Shown here piece after piece: positions 43,010 to 51,518 of a stretch of 64,000 nucleotides of DNA. Below the pieces are notes generated by a model. The model was not told where the DNA came from. It saw only the letters and a program-made list of their open reading frames with translations, and searched no databases. Position numbers and translations under genes: made by a program. Within the stretch, counting starts at the first letter, position 1; each line of letters begins with the position of its first letter. The DNA is taken from the NCBI RefSeq assembly GCF_033542235.1, contig NZ_JAWRCU010000003.1, positions 186,001-250,000 on the forward strand, in the 5' to 3' direction. The stretch comes from JAWRCU01 sp033542235 (GTDB lineage: Bacteria; Pseudomonadota; Alphaproteobacteria; Rhizobiales; Rhizobiaceae).

Positions 43010-43450
43010 ATGCTGGCTTCGCTGATTGCAGCCTTCGTCTCCGGCGAAGCGGTGGACATGGCGCGGCGCGCCAAGTGGACTGCGATAGCCTATCTGCTTG
43101 CTGCCGTCCTTTGTCTTTGTGGGCTCGGCTTTCTGATCGCTGCGCTTTACATGACGACTGCCCGCCGCTTCGGCGGCATCGAGGCGGCGATCGGCTTTGG
43201 CATCGCCTTTCTCGTGCTGGCCGGAATCGTCCTTGCGGTCAAATCGATCGTCATTTCGGTCCGCCGAAAGCGAAGTCGCCGGGGTATTGATCTGGCGACG
43301 ATTGCGGGAGCTGGGGCGGTCAGCGCGCTACCGATTCTGCTGCGAAGCAAAGCCGGCATTATCGGCCCCTTGGTCGCGCTCGCAGCCTATGCGATCTACC
43401 GGGAGAACCGGAAGAAAACTCCCGACGACCTCGACAAGCTGCGCAAGTAG
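43010..43450 (+). CDS. YqjE-like / phage-holin-family membrane protein
   Basis: 146 residues. Two strong membrane helices (AIAYLLAAVLCLCGLGFLIA and AIGFGIAFLVLAGIVLAV) are followed by a weaker third (IIGPLVALAAYAIY) and a charged tail. The layout fits the holin superfamily III/DUF1469 proteins encoded beside DUF883 genes, such as YqjE. ATG at 43010 follows TGGAG; a longer frame from 42929 would be repeat-derived. It is probably cotranscribed with the upstream gene across the repeat. Role: envelope, unknown. Confidence 0.75.
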   Translation: MLASLIAAFVSGEAVDMARRAKWTAIAYLLAAVLCLCGLGFLIAALYMTTARRFGGIEAAIGFGIAFLVLAGIVLAVKSIVISVRRKRSRRGIDLATIAGAGAVSALPILLRSKAGIIGPLVALAAYAIYRENRKKTPDDLDKLRK

Positions 43451-43560
43451 CTGCGCCGATAGCACAGGATTGCGGCCACCGAGGTGGGCCTTTGAGTGGA
43501 ACCACGGCCGCGGCTCACGATTTACCCCTCGACACACATTGTCCTGTGGAGGGAGCCGCA

Positions 43561-43755
43561 ATGCCCAAAACCATCCCGACCGACAAGGCGCGCCAGGGTC
43601 GGCGCGGCCGCAACGTTCTCCTCATTCTGCTGGGAGGCCTGCTCCTTGCCTTCATCGTCTGGGCCCTCGTCGAGATCTATGGCAGGACGATCGAGCCTCC
43701 GCAGGGCAGGACTTCGGCGATGATCGAACCTCCCCCCACCCTGCTCCTCACCTGA
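43561..43755 (+). CDS. Small single-pass membrane protein
   Basis: 64 residues: a basic lead (KARQGRRGRN), one membrane helix VLLILLGGLLLAFIVWALVE, then a Pro-rich tail (IEPPQGRTSAMIEPPPTLLL). GGAGGG precedes the ATG at 43561. It resembles short rhizobial membrane proteins of unknown function. A near-match to an EcfG promoter (GGAAC at 43498, spacer 15, CGAT) lies upstream but does not meet the pattern. Confidence 0.65.
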   Translation: MPKTIPTDKARQGRRGRNVLLILLGGLLLAFIVWALVEIYGRTIEPPQGRTSAMIEPPPTLLLT

Positions 43756-43779
43756 CCTCGTTCGGATTGCGCTCTCCGC

Positions 43780-44673
43780 TCAGGACGGAACGAGCACGTT
43801 GAGGACCTTCTTGTGAATCTCAAAGGCGGTCACGCGGTCGAGCGGCAGCAGCTCTCCGTCGATGACACAAAGCCGCTTTTCTCGCCCCGAAAGGAGCTTC
43901 AGCACGGCTCTTTCGCTCTCGTGGATCTCGATATGCGGATTGTCGCGCCAGCGCCCCCTCGCGATGTTGAGGAAAAGGCGCACAAGCTGCCCTTTGCCGC
44001 GGGCGACGGTAACATAGATGCCGAGCACGCCGCCGTCAGGGCAATCTGCATAGGGCAGATGACCTTCTCCGAACAGGTTGTTGGTGATGCTGATGGCAGT
44101 GGTCCGCGTCAGCATATCGGCATCGCCGATGTTCAACGCGATACTGAGCGATGGCGGGTCGAGCAGAGTGGCGAACGCAGCCCGAACGGAAGCCCCGATC
44201 TTCCCCAGCCGCGAAGCGAACTCCATGCCCTCTCGCATGCCGACCATCTCTGCATGCATGCCGATCGAGAACTGATGGATGAAAGGCCGGCCGTTGGCGC
44301 TCGCCATATCGACGGGTCTGACCTGACCATGGGCGAAGGCATCCATCGCAGCATCGAGCGAAAGCGGGATCCCCAATCCACGGGCGAACAGGTTCATCGT
44401 TCCCGCCGGCAGGATGGCAAGCGCCTTCCCTTTGCCCATCAACGCAGCAGCCGCGCTCGATACGCTGCCGTCGCCGCCGCCGACGATCACGACCTCGGCC
44501 TGGCTCGCGGCAGCCCTTCGAAGTGCATCGTCGACATCGGCGCCCGATACGGCCTCGATATCGAGTTCATGACCTGCCTTGCCCAGGATATCGGTCATTC
44601 TCCCGCTGAATTCGTCGAGATCGATCGTACGCAGCGTTCCGCCGTCCTTATTGAGCACCGCAATGAAGCGCAT
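43780..44673 (-). CDS. Diacylglycerol kinase family lipid kinase
   Basis: 297 residues of the DagK/LcbK/YegS type. The nucleotide-binding loop is VVIVGGGDGSVSSAAAALMG, followed by LAILPAGTMNLFARGLGIP, and a beta-sandwich C-terminal domain ends with VIDGELLPLD. It is soluble, acting on membrane lipids; the lipid is not known. It is transcribed against the stress-related genes and has no visible EcfG site. Confidence 0.9.
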   Translation of the reverse strand: MRFIAVLNKDGGTLRTIDLDEFSGRMTDILGKAGHELDIEAVSGADVDDALRRAAASQAEVVIVGGGDGSVSSAAAALMGKGKALAILPAGTMNLFARGLGIPLSLDAAMDAFAHGQVRPVDMASANGRPFIHQFSIGMHAEMVGMREGMEFASRLGKIGASVRAAFATLLDPPSLSIALNIGDADMLTRTTAISITNNLFGEGHLPYADCPDGGVLGIYVTVARGKGQLVRLFLNIARGRWRDNPHIEIHESERAVLKLLSGREKRLCVIDGELLPLDRVTAFEIHKKVLNVLVPS

Positions 44674-44822
44674 CTGGAAAACTTGGCCTCGAATGCAATC
44701 GACAGTGAGTAGCGAGGATAAACGGGCCGAAGCAAGCTGATCGCAAGGAAAGAGACAGTTTGCGAAAAGGTTCCGAACCGACGACGTCTGCGCGCACGAT
44801 TATTCGTGGAATCTAATACAAA

Positions 44823-44847
44823 GGAACCACTATGTGCTCGCGACGTT
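44823..44847 (+). promoter_or_regulatory. EcfG-type promoter of the PRC-barrel gene
   Basis: GGAAC at 44823-44827, 16 bases, CGTT at 44844-44847, about 100 bases before the start at 44949. Confidence 0.8.
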
Positions 44848-44948
44848 GTGAACTGAGAACACGTGAGGCCGCGCCCGGCCATGCCTCTAATAGTGCAACT
44901 CGGCGCGCCACGCAGTTCTGCGAACAAGGATTCGAAGGAGAAGGCATC

Positions 44949-45440
44949 ATGATCCGCAATCTGTTGGTCACCACAGCGCTTGCGACATTTGTCGCGACGG
45001 GGGCCGTTTACGCCCAGCAGTCTACGGCACCGTCGACGGCGTCCGAGCCGCCAAGAGCAGTTCAGGCCGAAGGATATCTGGCGAGCAACTATATTGGCGA
45101 GAATGTCTATAATGGGACAGGCGACAACGCCGAAAAGATCGGCGACGTGAACGACCTCGTCGTCGATTCGAACGGAACCGTGAAGTCGGTGGTCATCGGC
45201 GTCGGAGGCTTTCTCGGGATCGGCGAAAAGAACGTCGCGATCGACTTTCCCAAGCTCTCCTGGATGGAGGGCAATGGCGACCGCTGGCTGGTGACGGACG
45301 CGACCAAGGAGCAGCTCCAGAGCATGCCGGATTTCGACCGCTCGCGTTACGAGCCGGCCTCGCCGGCGACTGGGTCGATCGGCACCGGCTCGACCGAACC
45401 GAGTTCCACGACACCTGCCCCTTCCGGGACCGCACAGTAA
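44949..45440 (+). CDS. Secreted PRC-barrel domain protein
   Basis: 163 residues. A signal peptide (LLVTTALATFVATGAVYAQ) precedes a Ser/Thr/Pro linker, a PRC-barrel (about 45-115: YIGENVYNGTGDNAEKIGDV, VVIGVGGFLGIGEKNVAIDF) and a low-complexity tail of Ser, Thr, Gly and Pro. PRC-barrels bind proteins or RNA; secreted ones are frequent in Rhizobiales and stress-linked. ATG at 44949 follows AAGGAGAAGG. EcfG promoter upstream and a strong hairpin downstream. Confidence 0.88.
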   Translation: MIRNLLVTTALATFVATGAVYAQQSTAPSTASEPPRAVQAEGYLASNYIGENVYNGTGDNAEKIGDVNDLVVDSNGTVKSVVIGVGGFLGIGEKNVAIDFPKLSWMEGNGDRWLVTDATKEQLQSMPDFDRSRYEPASPATGSIGTGSTEPSSTTPAPSGTAQ

Positions 45441-45464
45441 CTTCGAACCGTCTCACAGCAACCG

Positions 45465-45496
45465 GAGGGCCCGCGCCGGTCACAGCGCGGGCCCTC
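45465..45496. terminator. Strong GC-rich hairpin between convergent genes
   Basis: A 12-bp perfect stem, GAGGGCCCGCGC (45465-45476) and GCGCGGGCCCTC (45485-45496), with an 8-base loop. There is no T-run, but its place between converging genes suggests termination in both directions. Confidence 0.55.
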
Positions 45497-45498
45497 AG

Positions 45499-45544
45499 AG
45501 CATCGGATCGAGACTGCGCAGCGGTTTCGGACAAATCCGAGGCG
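45499..45544. repeat. Degenerate family C repeat
   Basis: AGCATCGGATCGAGACTGCG, then CGGACAAATCCGAGGCG, a weaker copy of 8433-8480, placed just after the hairpin. Confidence 0.6.
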
Positions 45545-47080
45545 TCACGGCAACGCGTGATATTCGCCAGCGACCCCGCCTTCAGTCAGCTCCGATAGCG
45601 CCAATGATTGGTCGAGATGTTCGGCGCGCCAGGCAAGCAGTCGCTCGGCCATCTCGACCCGGACAGGCTGATAGGCCGGGTCTTCGGCGAGGTTCACCGT
45701 CTCTGCAGGATCGTCGGCGAGGTCGAACAGCACCGGCGGCAGTCCCCCGCCGAAATGCGCATATTTGAATCGCTCGGTACGGACTACCGCCAGATTGCAC
45801 TGGCGCGATGATATGCCGAAGTGCCGCTCTGCAATTCCTGCCGTGATCGATCGGAAGTCGAATTCCCAATGTGCGGCATCGCGCCAGCCTGTCGGGTGCT
45901 CGCCGGAAAGGAACGGCACCAGCGATCGCCCGTCGAGATGGGCCGGGATCTTGCCGCCCAAAAGATCGAGCACGGTGGGCAGGATGTCGACAGCCTCCGT
46001 GAAGGCCTCCACCTTGCGGCCCGACATCTCTCTTCTGCCGGGATCGCGAATGATCAGGGGGACATGGTAGCTGCCATCGAAGAAACCGCCTTTGCCGAGC
46101 ATGAAATGGTCTCCCATCATCTCCGCATGGTCGGAAGTGAGGATGACGATCGTGTCGTCCCACTGGCCGCTGTTCCTGAGGCTCGAAAAGACGCGGCCAA
46201 GCTGCGTGTCGACCTCCGAGATCATGCCGTAATAGAGCACACGTATCTGCCGGAATGCGGCGTCGTCCCAATCGGCGACTTTGCCGTCCTGGCCGACGAC
46301 GAAGTTCTCCTTCCTCTGCGTTTCAAATTCGAGGCCGATGCTGGGATGTATCCGCTGCTCGGCATCTCTCGTCGCAGCCCGTCGGAACTGCGGTCCATCG
46401 GCCGGATCGTACATGGCGTTGTAGGGCTCCGGCACTACGAAGGGCGGGTGTGGCGAAAGGAAGGACAGATGCGCAAACCAGCCTGTATCCTGCTCGCTCA
46501 GCCAGCGTATGAACTCTTGCGCGATGAAGGCGGCCGGGGTCTCGTCCTTCGAATAAGCGGGCGGCGCATTGGTGACGCCTCCTCCCCCTCCGACAGGCCG
46601 GTGAATCCACGGGAACCCTGCGCTTGCGTCGACGCCCTGGGCAGCGAGCCACGAGAGCCATGGCCTCTGGTGTTCTGGCAGAAGCTGCCGCGCCGTGAAG
46701 CCGGCAAGAACGCCTTCATAGGTGGTGAGCACCGGATCGCTGGGCGAGAACAGGCGCGGGTCGGGCGCGCTGTCGGAATAGCCGAACAATGTCGGAGCAT
46801 AACCGAGACGGCGTGCGAAAAGCGCGATGTTGCCATGACGCATATCGAGCGGCGTGCCGTTGCGGCAGACGCGATTGGTCATCTGGTAGAGACCGGTATA
46901 GAGACAGGCCCGTGCCGGCGCACACGGCGCGGCTCCTGCATAGTGGCGCCGGAAAAGCACCCCTTCTGCCGCAAGCGCGTCGGCATGCGGCGTCTTCACG
47001 ACCGGATGGCCGGCTGCCGAGAGACATTCGCCGCGCCACTGGTCGCAAGTGATCAAGAGGAGATTGGGTCGTTTGGCCAT
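45545..47080 (-). CDS. Sulfatase / phosphonate monoester hydrolase
   Basis: 511 residues of the alkaline phosphatase-like sulfatase family. It starts RPNLLLITCDQWRGECLSAA (metal Asp). The formylglycine signature C53-A-P-A-R57 in CAPARACLYTG is complete, and a second metal site is TSDHAEMMGDHFMLGKGGFF. The size and this C-terminal layout resemble rhizobial phosphonate monoester hydrolases and arylsulfatases, which hydrolyse sulfate or phosphate esters. There is no signal peptide, so it is cytoplasmic. ATG at 47080; the longer frame is not supported. Confidence 0.88.
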   Translation of the reverse strand: MAKRPNLLLITCDQWRGECLSAAGHPVVKTPHADALAAEGVLFRRHYAGAAPCAPARACLYTGLYQMTNRVCRNGTPLDMRHGNIALFARRLGYAPTLFGYSDSAPDPRLFSPSDPVLTTYEGVLAGFTARQLLPEHQRPWLSWLAAQGVDASAGFPWIHRPVGGGGGVTNAPPAYSKDETPAAFIAQEFIRWLSEQDTGWFAHLSFLSPHPPFVVPEPYNAMYDPADGPQFRRAATRDAEQRIHPSIGLEFETQRKENFVVGQDGKVADWDDAAFRQIRVLYYGMISEVDTQLGRVFSSLRNSGQWDDTIVILTSDHAEMMGDHFMLGKGGFFDGSYHVPLIIRDPGRREMSGRKVEAFTEAVDILPTVLDLLGGKIPAHLDGRSLVPFLSGEHPTGWRDAAHWEFDFRSITAGIAERHFGISSRQCNLAVVRTERFKYAHFGGGLPPVLFDLADDPAETVNLAEDPAYQPVRVEMAERLLAWRAEHLDQSLALSELTEGGVAGEYHALP

Positions 47081-47264
47081 CCGCCGCCCTCGATTGAATA
47101 CGCCTACATCGAGCCGATTCAGCTGCGCGACGCAAGCAGGCCAAGACATTGAACAATCCAGGCGCGATTGTTCACTAAAAGTAGACGGTCCATATCGGTC
47201 AGCATATCTCCCCGCCATCGGCAACTGCCGCCATATTCCCTGCATCGCGGCGCTGCCGCTTCAG

Positions 47265-47330
47265 AGCATGATCCCGAAACTCGGCACACAGGAAAGTTGC
47301 GGGTTTTTCGGACGATATCATGCTGCAGGA
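47265..47330. repeat. Dispersed repeat, family D
   Basis: It begins CATGATCCCGAAACTCGGCA and ends TTTTTCGGACGATATCATGC, then TGCAGGAACAA as in 42874-42950. It lies directly upstream of the dioxygenase gene. Confidence 0.7.
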
Positions 47331-47353
47331 ACAAGAGCCGAAAGGAGCTCGAT

Positions 47354-48286
47354 ATGCTCGACCAGATCAAGGGCCTGCACCACGTGACCTCGATGGCAAA
47401 GGATGCACGCGAGAACAATGACTTCTTCACCCATAAGCTCGGCCTGCGCCGCGTGAAGAAGACGGTCAATTTCGACGCGCCGGATGTCTATCATCTTTAT
47501 TATGGCGACGAGGTCGGCACGCCGGGCTCTGTTATGACCTATTTCCCCTTTCCCAATATCGGCAGGGGCCGCCATGGCGTCGGCGAGGTCGGCACGACAG
47601 TGTTCTCCATACCGGAAGGCACGCTCCGCTATTGGCGCGAGCGCCTGATGAAGGAAGGTGTCACCGGCCTTAAAGCCGATGCGAGCTTCGGTGAGAACCG
47701 CTTGCTGTTCGACGGTCCGGACGGCGACAGCTTTGCGCTGGTCGAGGTCAAGGACGACGAACGCGCGCCCTGGACACATGGCGGCGTGCCGGCCGACGAG
47801 GCAATCCGCGGCTTCCATTCTGCCTCGCTGAGGCTGAAGGACGGCGGCGCGACCGAGGAGCTTCTGAAATTCATGGGTTACGAACCTGTCGATAGTTCCG
47901 GCAATATCAGGCGGCTCGCCATCGCAAACGGCAACGGCGCCGGCGTGATCGACATCGAGACGCTTCCCGGCGCAAACTATGCCGATCTCGGCGCGGGCTC
48001 CGTGCATCACATCGCCTTTGCCGTGGAAAACCGTGCGAAGCAGCTCGAGGTGCGCAAAGCGCTGGTCGACACCGGTTATCAGGTGACGCCGGTCATCGAT
48101 CGCGATTACTTCTGGGCAATCTATTTCCGCACGCCCGGTGGGGTCTTGTTCGAGGTAGCCACCAACGAGCCCGGTTTCGACCGAGACGAGGACACGGCGC
48201 ATCTCGGCGAAGCGCTGAAGCTGCCGAAGCAGCACGCCCATCTCAGGTCTTATCTCGAGAAGCACCTGCAGCCGATCGAGGGCTGA
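47354..48286 (+). CDS. Ring-cleaving dioxygenase, MhqO-like (VOC family)
   Basis: 310 residues with two vicinal-oxygen-chelate modules. The first starts IKGLHHVTSMAKDARENNDF with the metal His and DGPDGDSFALVEV; the second has IRGFHSASLRL, SVHHIAFAVENR and GGVLFEVATNEPGF. It resembles MhqO/MhqE hydroquinone dioxygenases. AAGGAG precedes the ATG. An esterase gene follows 11 bases later, the same pair as mhqE-mhqD in Bacillus. No MarR-type mhqR is adjacent. Confidence 0.88.
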   Translation: MLDQIKGLHHVTSMAKDARENNDFFTHKLGLRRVKKTVNFDAPDVYHLYYGDEVGTPGSVMTYFPFPNIGRGRHGVGEVGTTVFSIPEGTLRYWRERLMKEGVTGLKADASFGENRLLFDGPDGDSFALVEVKDDERAPWTHGGVPADEAIRGFHSASLRLKDGGATEELLKFMGYEPVDSSGNIRRLAIANGNGAGVIDIETLPGANYADLGAGSVHHIAFAVENRAKQLEVRKALVDTGYQVTPVIDRDYFWAIYFRTPGGVLFEVATNEPGFDRDEDTAHLGEALKLPKQHAHLRSYLEKHLQPIEG

Positions 48287-48297
48287 GGAGAAACAGC

Positions 48298-48924
48298 ATG
48301 TCCATAGATAGCTACATCCATGCAGCGCTGCCCGGTTCGCCGGGCAGCCCACTCTTCTTCCTTTTTCACGGCACGGGCGGTGACGAGCGGCAGCTTGTCT
48401 CGCTCGGTCGCGAGCTGCTGCCTTCCGCGGCAATCGTCTCGCCGCGCGGCGATGTCTCGGAGTTCGGCGCCGCGCGCTTTTTCCGGCGCACAGGCGAGGG
48501 CGTCTATGACATGGACGACCTTGCGCTGCGCACAAAGAAGATGGCGGCGTTCATACGCGCCCATCGGAACGTGACGAAGCCCTCCGCCGTGATCGGCCTC
48601 GGCTATTCGAACGGGGCGAATATCCTTGCATCTGTCGTCTTCGCCGAACCGGAGCTGTTCGACGCGGCGGTGCTGATGCATCCGCTGATCCCGTTCCAGC
48701 CCGAGATCGACGGCGATCTGGCCGGCAAGCGCGTTCTGATCACGGCCGGGCGCCACGATCCGATCTGCCCGCCGAACCTCACTTCGCGGCTGGAAGCCTA
48801 TTTGCGCGCGGCTGCTGCCGATGTCACTGTTGAGTGGCATGAGGGCGGGCATGAAATCCGTCCCAATGAAATTGAGGCGGCGAAGCGGTTCTTTTCGGCT
48901 TATGCCGCAAGGACGGGCGCATGA
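48298..48924 (+). CDS. Carboxylesterase/phospholipase, MhqD-like
   Basis: A 208-residue alpha/beta hydrolase. The oxyanion region is LFHGTGGDERQL, the nucleophile Ser in GLGYSNGANI, the Asp in TAGRHDPICP and the His in EGGHEIRP. It matches the phospholipase/carboxylesterase family that partners MhqO-like dioxygenases in removing quinones. It is cotranscribed with the dioxygenase gene, and the GNAT gene follows 25 bases later. Confidence 0.9.
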   Translation: MSIDSYIHAALPGSPGSPLFFLFHGTGGDERQLVSLGRELLPSAAIVSPRGDVSEFGAARFFRRTGEGVYDMDDLALRTKKMAAFIRAHRNVTKPSAVIGLGYSNGANILASVVFAEPELFDAAVLMHPLIPFQPEIDGDLAGKRVLITAGRHDPICPPNLTSRLEAYLRAAAADVTVEWHEGGHEIRPNEIEAAKRFFSAYAARTGA

Positions 48925-48949
48925 TTACGAAAAACAAGGAGAAGAGCGA

Positions 48950-49249
48950 ATGAGCGAGGCAGAGCCGAAGATCGAATTGGAGGATAGCGGCTCCAAGGGC
49001 CGCTACCTCTATCGTTCACCAGAAGGCGCGCTCGCCGAGATGACCTTCAGCAAGGTCGGCGAACGCATGATCATCATCGACCATACGGAAGTGCCTGACG
49101 CCTTTAGGGGCCAGGGCGTTGGCCTGCGGCTCGTCACGCGAGCCGTCGAGGATGCCCGGGCTGCGGGCAAGAAGATCATTCCGCTCTGCCCATTTGCCAA
49201 TGCGCAATTCCGCCGCCATCCCGAGTGGGCTGACGTTCTGTCGAGATGA
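48950..49249 (+). CDS. Small GNAT-like acetyltransferase (YjdJ type)
   Basis: 99 residues of the short YjdJ/Gcn5-like family. It reads RYLYRSPEGALAEMTFSKVG, then DHTEVPDAFRGQGVGLRLVT and IPLCPFANAQFRRHPEW. AAGGAG precedes the ATG at 48950. Its TGA overlaps the amine oxidase start (ATGA), so the two are coupled. Substrate unknown. Confidence 0.85.
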   Translation: MSEAEPKIELEDSGSKGRYLYRSPEGALAEMTFSKVGERMIIIDHTEVPDAFRGQGVGLRLVTRAVEDARAAGKKIIPLCPFANAQFRRHPEWADVLSR

Positions 49250-50598
49250 AAGACCCTGGCGGGCTTTTGAGCAGCAGTCATCAGGTCATCGTCGTCGGGG
49301 CGGGCTTCGCGGGGCTTTCCGCTGCGACCGAGCTCGCCTCCAGGAGCATTGACGTGGTTGTTCTGGAGGCTCGCGATCGCGTTGGCGGACGGGTCGAGTC
49401 GCTCCGCAACGCCCTTGGCGAGCGCTTCGACAGCGGAGGTCAGTTCTTCTGCGACGACATGACGGAGGTGACGGCGCTTGCGCGCCGTCACGGCAAGACC
49501 TTCGCCGAGACGCCGCTCGACGGCGCGTTCACGGCGCAGCCTCCCGTGAGCGCAGCCGAGGGCGAACGGATTTTCGCGGGCTCGACGGCGATCCGCGAGC
49601 GCATGAACGCCATCGATCCGGACGACCCCTCGATCAAGGGACTGACCGTCGGTGCGTGGCTAGAGCGCCAGGGCGATCCGCTCGCGGCGAAAGCTGCCTT
49701 TAACTCGATGATCGAAGGCCTCTGGTGCCGGCCGATCGGTGAGATCCCGCTATGGTATCTGATCGACAATGATCGCCGCATCACCAATACGGTCTGGGAA
49801 CTTCAGTATTTTCCGGCCGAGACGATGCATTCGCTGGCCGACGATCTGGCGGCTGAGCTCGGCGATCGCCTGATGTTGAACACTGCGGTCGCGAGGATCG
49901 AGCGCAGCAGCGGAAAGATCAAGGTCCATACCTCGTCGAGGCTGTTCGAGGCAGACCAGGTCATCGTCGCGGTGCCGCCGGTGACGGCATCGCGAATCGC
50001 CTACAGGCCGGCCCTCCCGGAACCCTTGTCGCGGGCGCTCAATGCCTGGAAGAGCGGCACGGTGATGAAGGGCCAGTTCCGCTACGCCCGTGCGTTCTGG
50101 CGCGACAAGGGTTTGAACGGGATGGTCGCCTGGCGCGACATTCACGGCCTCTTTGCCCACGACAACAGTCGCGACGCGGACCACCCGACGCTGGTCGTCT
50201 ACATCGGCGGCCCGCTGGCGGTCGAATGGCGCAGGCTCGGCGAAGCCGGCATCCGCGCGGAGCTGGCGAGACGGCTCGTCACCGCGCTCGGCCCCGAAGC
50301 GGAAGAATTCCTCGCGTTCACCCTGCGCGACTGGGTCGACGACCGATGGAGCGGCGGCGGCTACAGCGACCTCATCATGGAGATGGACGCGCGCAATGCA
50401 GAGGCGGTGCTCCTCGAAGGTGACGACAGGGTCCAGTTCGCCTCGTCCGAGCTGTCGCCATCCTTCCCGGGCTATGTCGAAGGCGCGATCGTGGCCGGCA
50501 AGATCGCGGCTGAGCGAGCTTTGCATGCTCTGGCTGAGCAGGACCGCACAAGCCTTATAAGACCTGCGCCTCCTCACGTCGGCGAACCATCTCGCTGA
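49246..50598 (+). CDS. FAD-dependent amine oxidase
   Basis: 450 residues of the flavin monoamine oxidase family. The FAD-binding fold is VIVVGAGFAGLSAATELASR, then VLEARDRVGGRVESL, and the C-terminal FAD contact is FPGYVEGAIVAGKIAAERAL. No leader is visible. The substrate could be an amine or an amino acid. It is coupled to the GNAT gene, so the unit from 47354 may be one operon of four genes. The last 44 bases overlap the convergent AlkD-like gene. Confidence 0.88.
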   Translation: MKDPGGLLSSSHQVIVVGAGFAGLSAATELASRSIDVVVLEARDRVGGRVESLRNALGERFDSGGQFFCDDMTEVTALARRHGKTFAETPLDGAFTAQPPVSAAEGERIFAGSTAIRERMNAIDPDDPSIKGLTVGAWLERQGDPLAAKAAFNSMIEGLWCRPIGEIPLWYLIDNDRRITNTVWELQYFPAETMHSLADDLAAELGDRLMLNTAVARIERSSGKIKVHTSSRLFEADQVIVAVPPVTASRIAYRPALPEPLSRALNAWKSGTVMKGQFRYARAFWRDKGLNGMVAWRDIHGLFAHDNSRDADHPTLVVYIGGPLAVEWRRLGEAGIRAELARRLVTALGPEAEEFLAFTLRDWVDDRWSGGGYSDLIMEMDARNAEAVLLEGDDRVQFASSELSPSFPGYVEGAIVAGKIAAERALHALAEQDRTSLIRPAPPHVGEPSR

Positions 50599-51235
50599 TC
50601 CAGATCGGCGCGTAGGGCGGGGTGCAGCCGGGCGACGCCGGATAGTCGATGAGGACGGCGAGCCGCTCGCCGATCCCGATCGCCCGCTTGCGAAATTCCG
50701 GATGATGGATGCCGATCTCGGCCAGGCAGTGATTCATTGCCCACTGCTTGTGGTCCGGCGCCTGCTTCATCTCCCTCTCGATCTGATCGAGCAGTGCGCC
50801 GAGATCGAGCCCGTCGGCCTTCTTGACGACCCGTTCGGTCGTCAGGCTCCAGCCAGCGCGGCCGATGAGGTCGTCGCCATCCTTCCAGCTCAATCGGAGT
50901 TCCTCGGCGTGACGGCCGGGCTTCACCACGTTGACGATAAACCAGTCGAGCAGCTTGGGAGACCGGATGTCACGGATCATCCCGTTGAGCTCGGCAACGG
51001 AGAATGCCTTGGGCCTGCACAGCAGAGTCGTGAGAAGGCGCGCAGCGGTGTCGCCTGTTGCCCAGAGCTCGATTGCAAGGTCATGCTGCGCCTTGAACCG
51101 CTTGGCGAGGGCGCGCAGCTGGGTGAGATTCACACCGTGATCGTCACCACGCTGCTCGTTCGCCTCGCGCGTCTTCGGGTCCTCCAGTGCGGCAAGCTCA
51201 CGCATGACTTCGCCAAGTGTGGTGCTGGTCGACAT
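50555..51235 (-). CDS. DNA alkylation repair family protein (AlkD-like)
   Basis: 226 residues of HEAT-like helices from the DNA alkylation repair family. It has GVNLTQLRALAKRFKAQHDL, ELWATGDTAARLLTTLLC and RSPKLLDWFIVNVVK. AlkD glycosylases remove 3-methyladenine, but several branches have other or no activity. ATG at 51235 is preceded by GGAGGG; the longer frame from 51298 is unlikely. It overlaps the amine oxidase end by 44 bases. Confidence 0.82.
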   Translation of the reverse strand: MSTSTTLGEVMRELAALEDPKTREANEQRGDDHGVNLTQLRALAKRFKAQHDLAIELWATGDTAARLLTTLLCRPKAFSVAELNGMIRDIRSPKLLDWFIVNVVKPGRHAEELRLSWKDGDDLIGRAGWSLTTERVVKKADGLDLGALLDQIEREMKQAPDHKQWAMNHCLAEIGIHHPEFRKRAIGIGERLAVLIDYPASPGCTPPYAPIWISEMVRRREEAQVL

Positions 51236-51518
51236 GATCCCTTCCTCCTTCAAGACGATCCCTCCCCGCGCGGCATTCCTGAGCCGCAGTTCTCGCATTT
51301 GCCGGCACCCGCCGCGCTCACCGGAAGGTGATCGAAATGCAGTGTTTGCGTTCGATCTTAGACGAAAAGCGCGTTCTCTGCTCCCCGGCTCAAATGTTAC
51401 TAGTCATTACGGTCAGCAGCACGCCAGCGTCTCCGGGAACCAAGATCAACCGGAGCGTGTTGAGCGTCCCTGAGGCCTGCCATCTCTGGCCGGGCCACAA
51501 AAAGGGAGGAAATGATCC

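Noticed and set aside
43498..43521. An eighth EcfG promoter before the small membrane protein gene
   Set aside because: GGAAC is present but the spacer is 15 and the -10 reads CGAT, so it does not meet the pattern used for the other seven.
51437..51460. EcfG promoter before the branched-chain-type transporter operon
   Set aside because: GGAAC is followed after 15 bases by CGTG, not CGTT.
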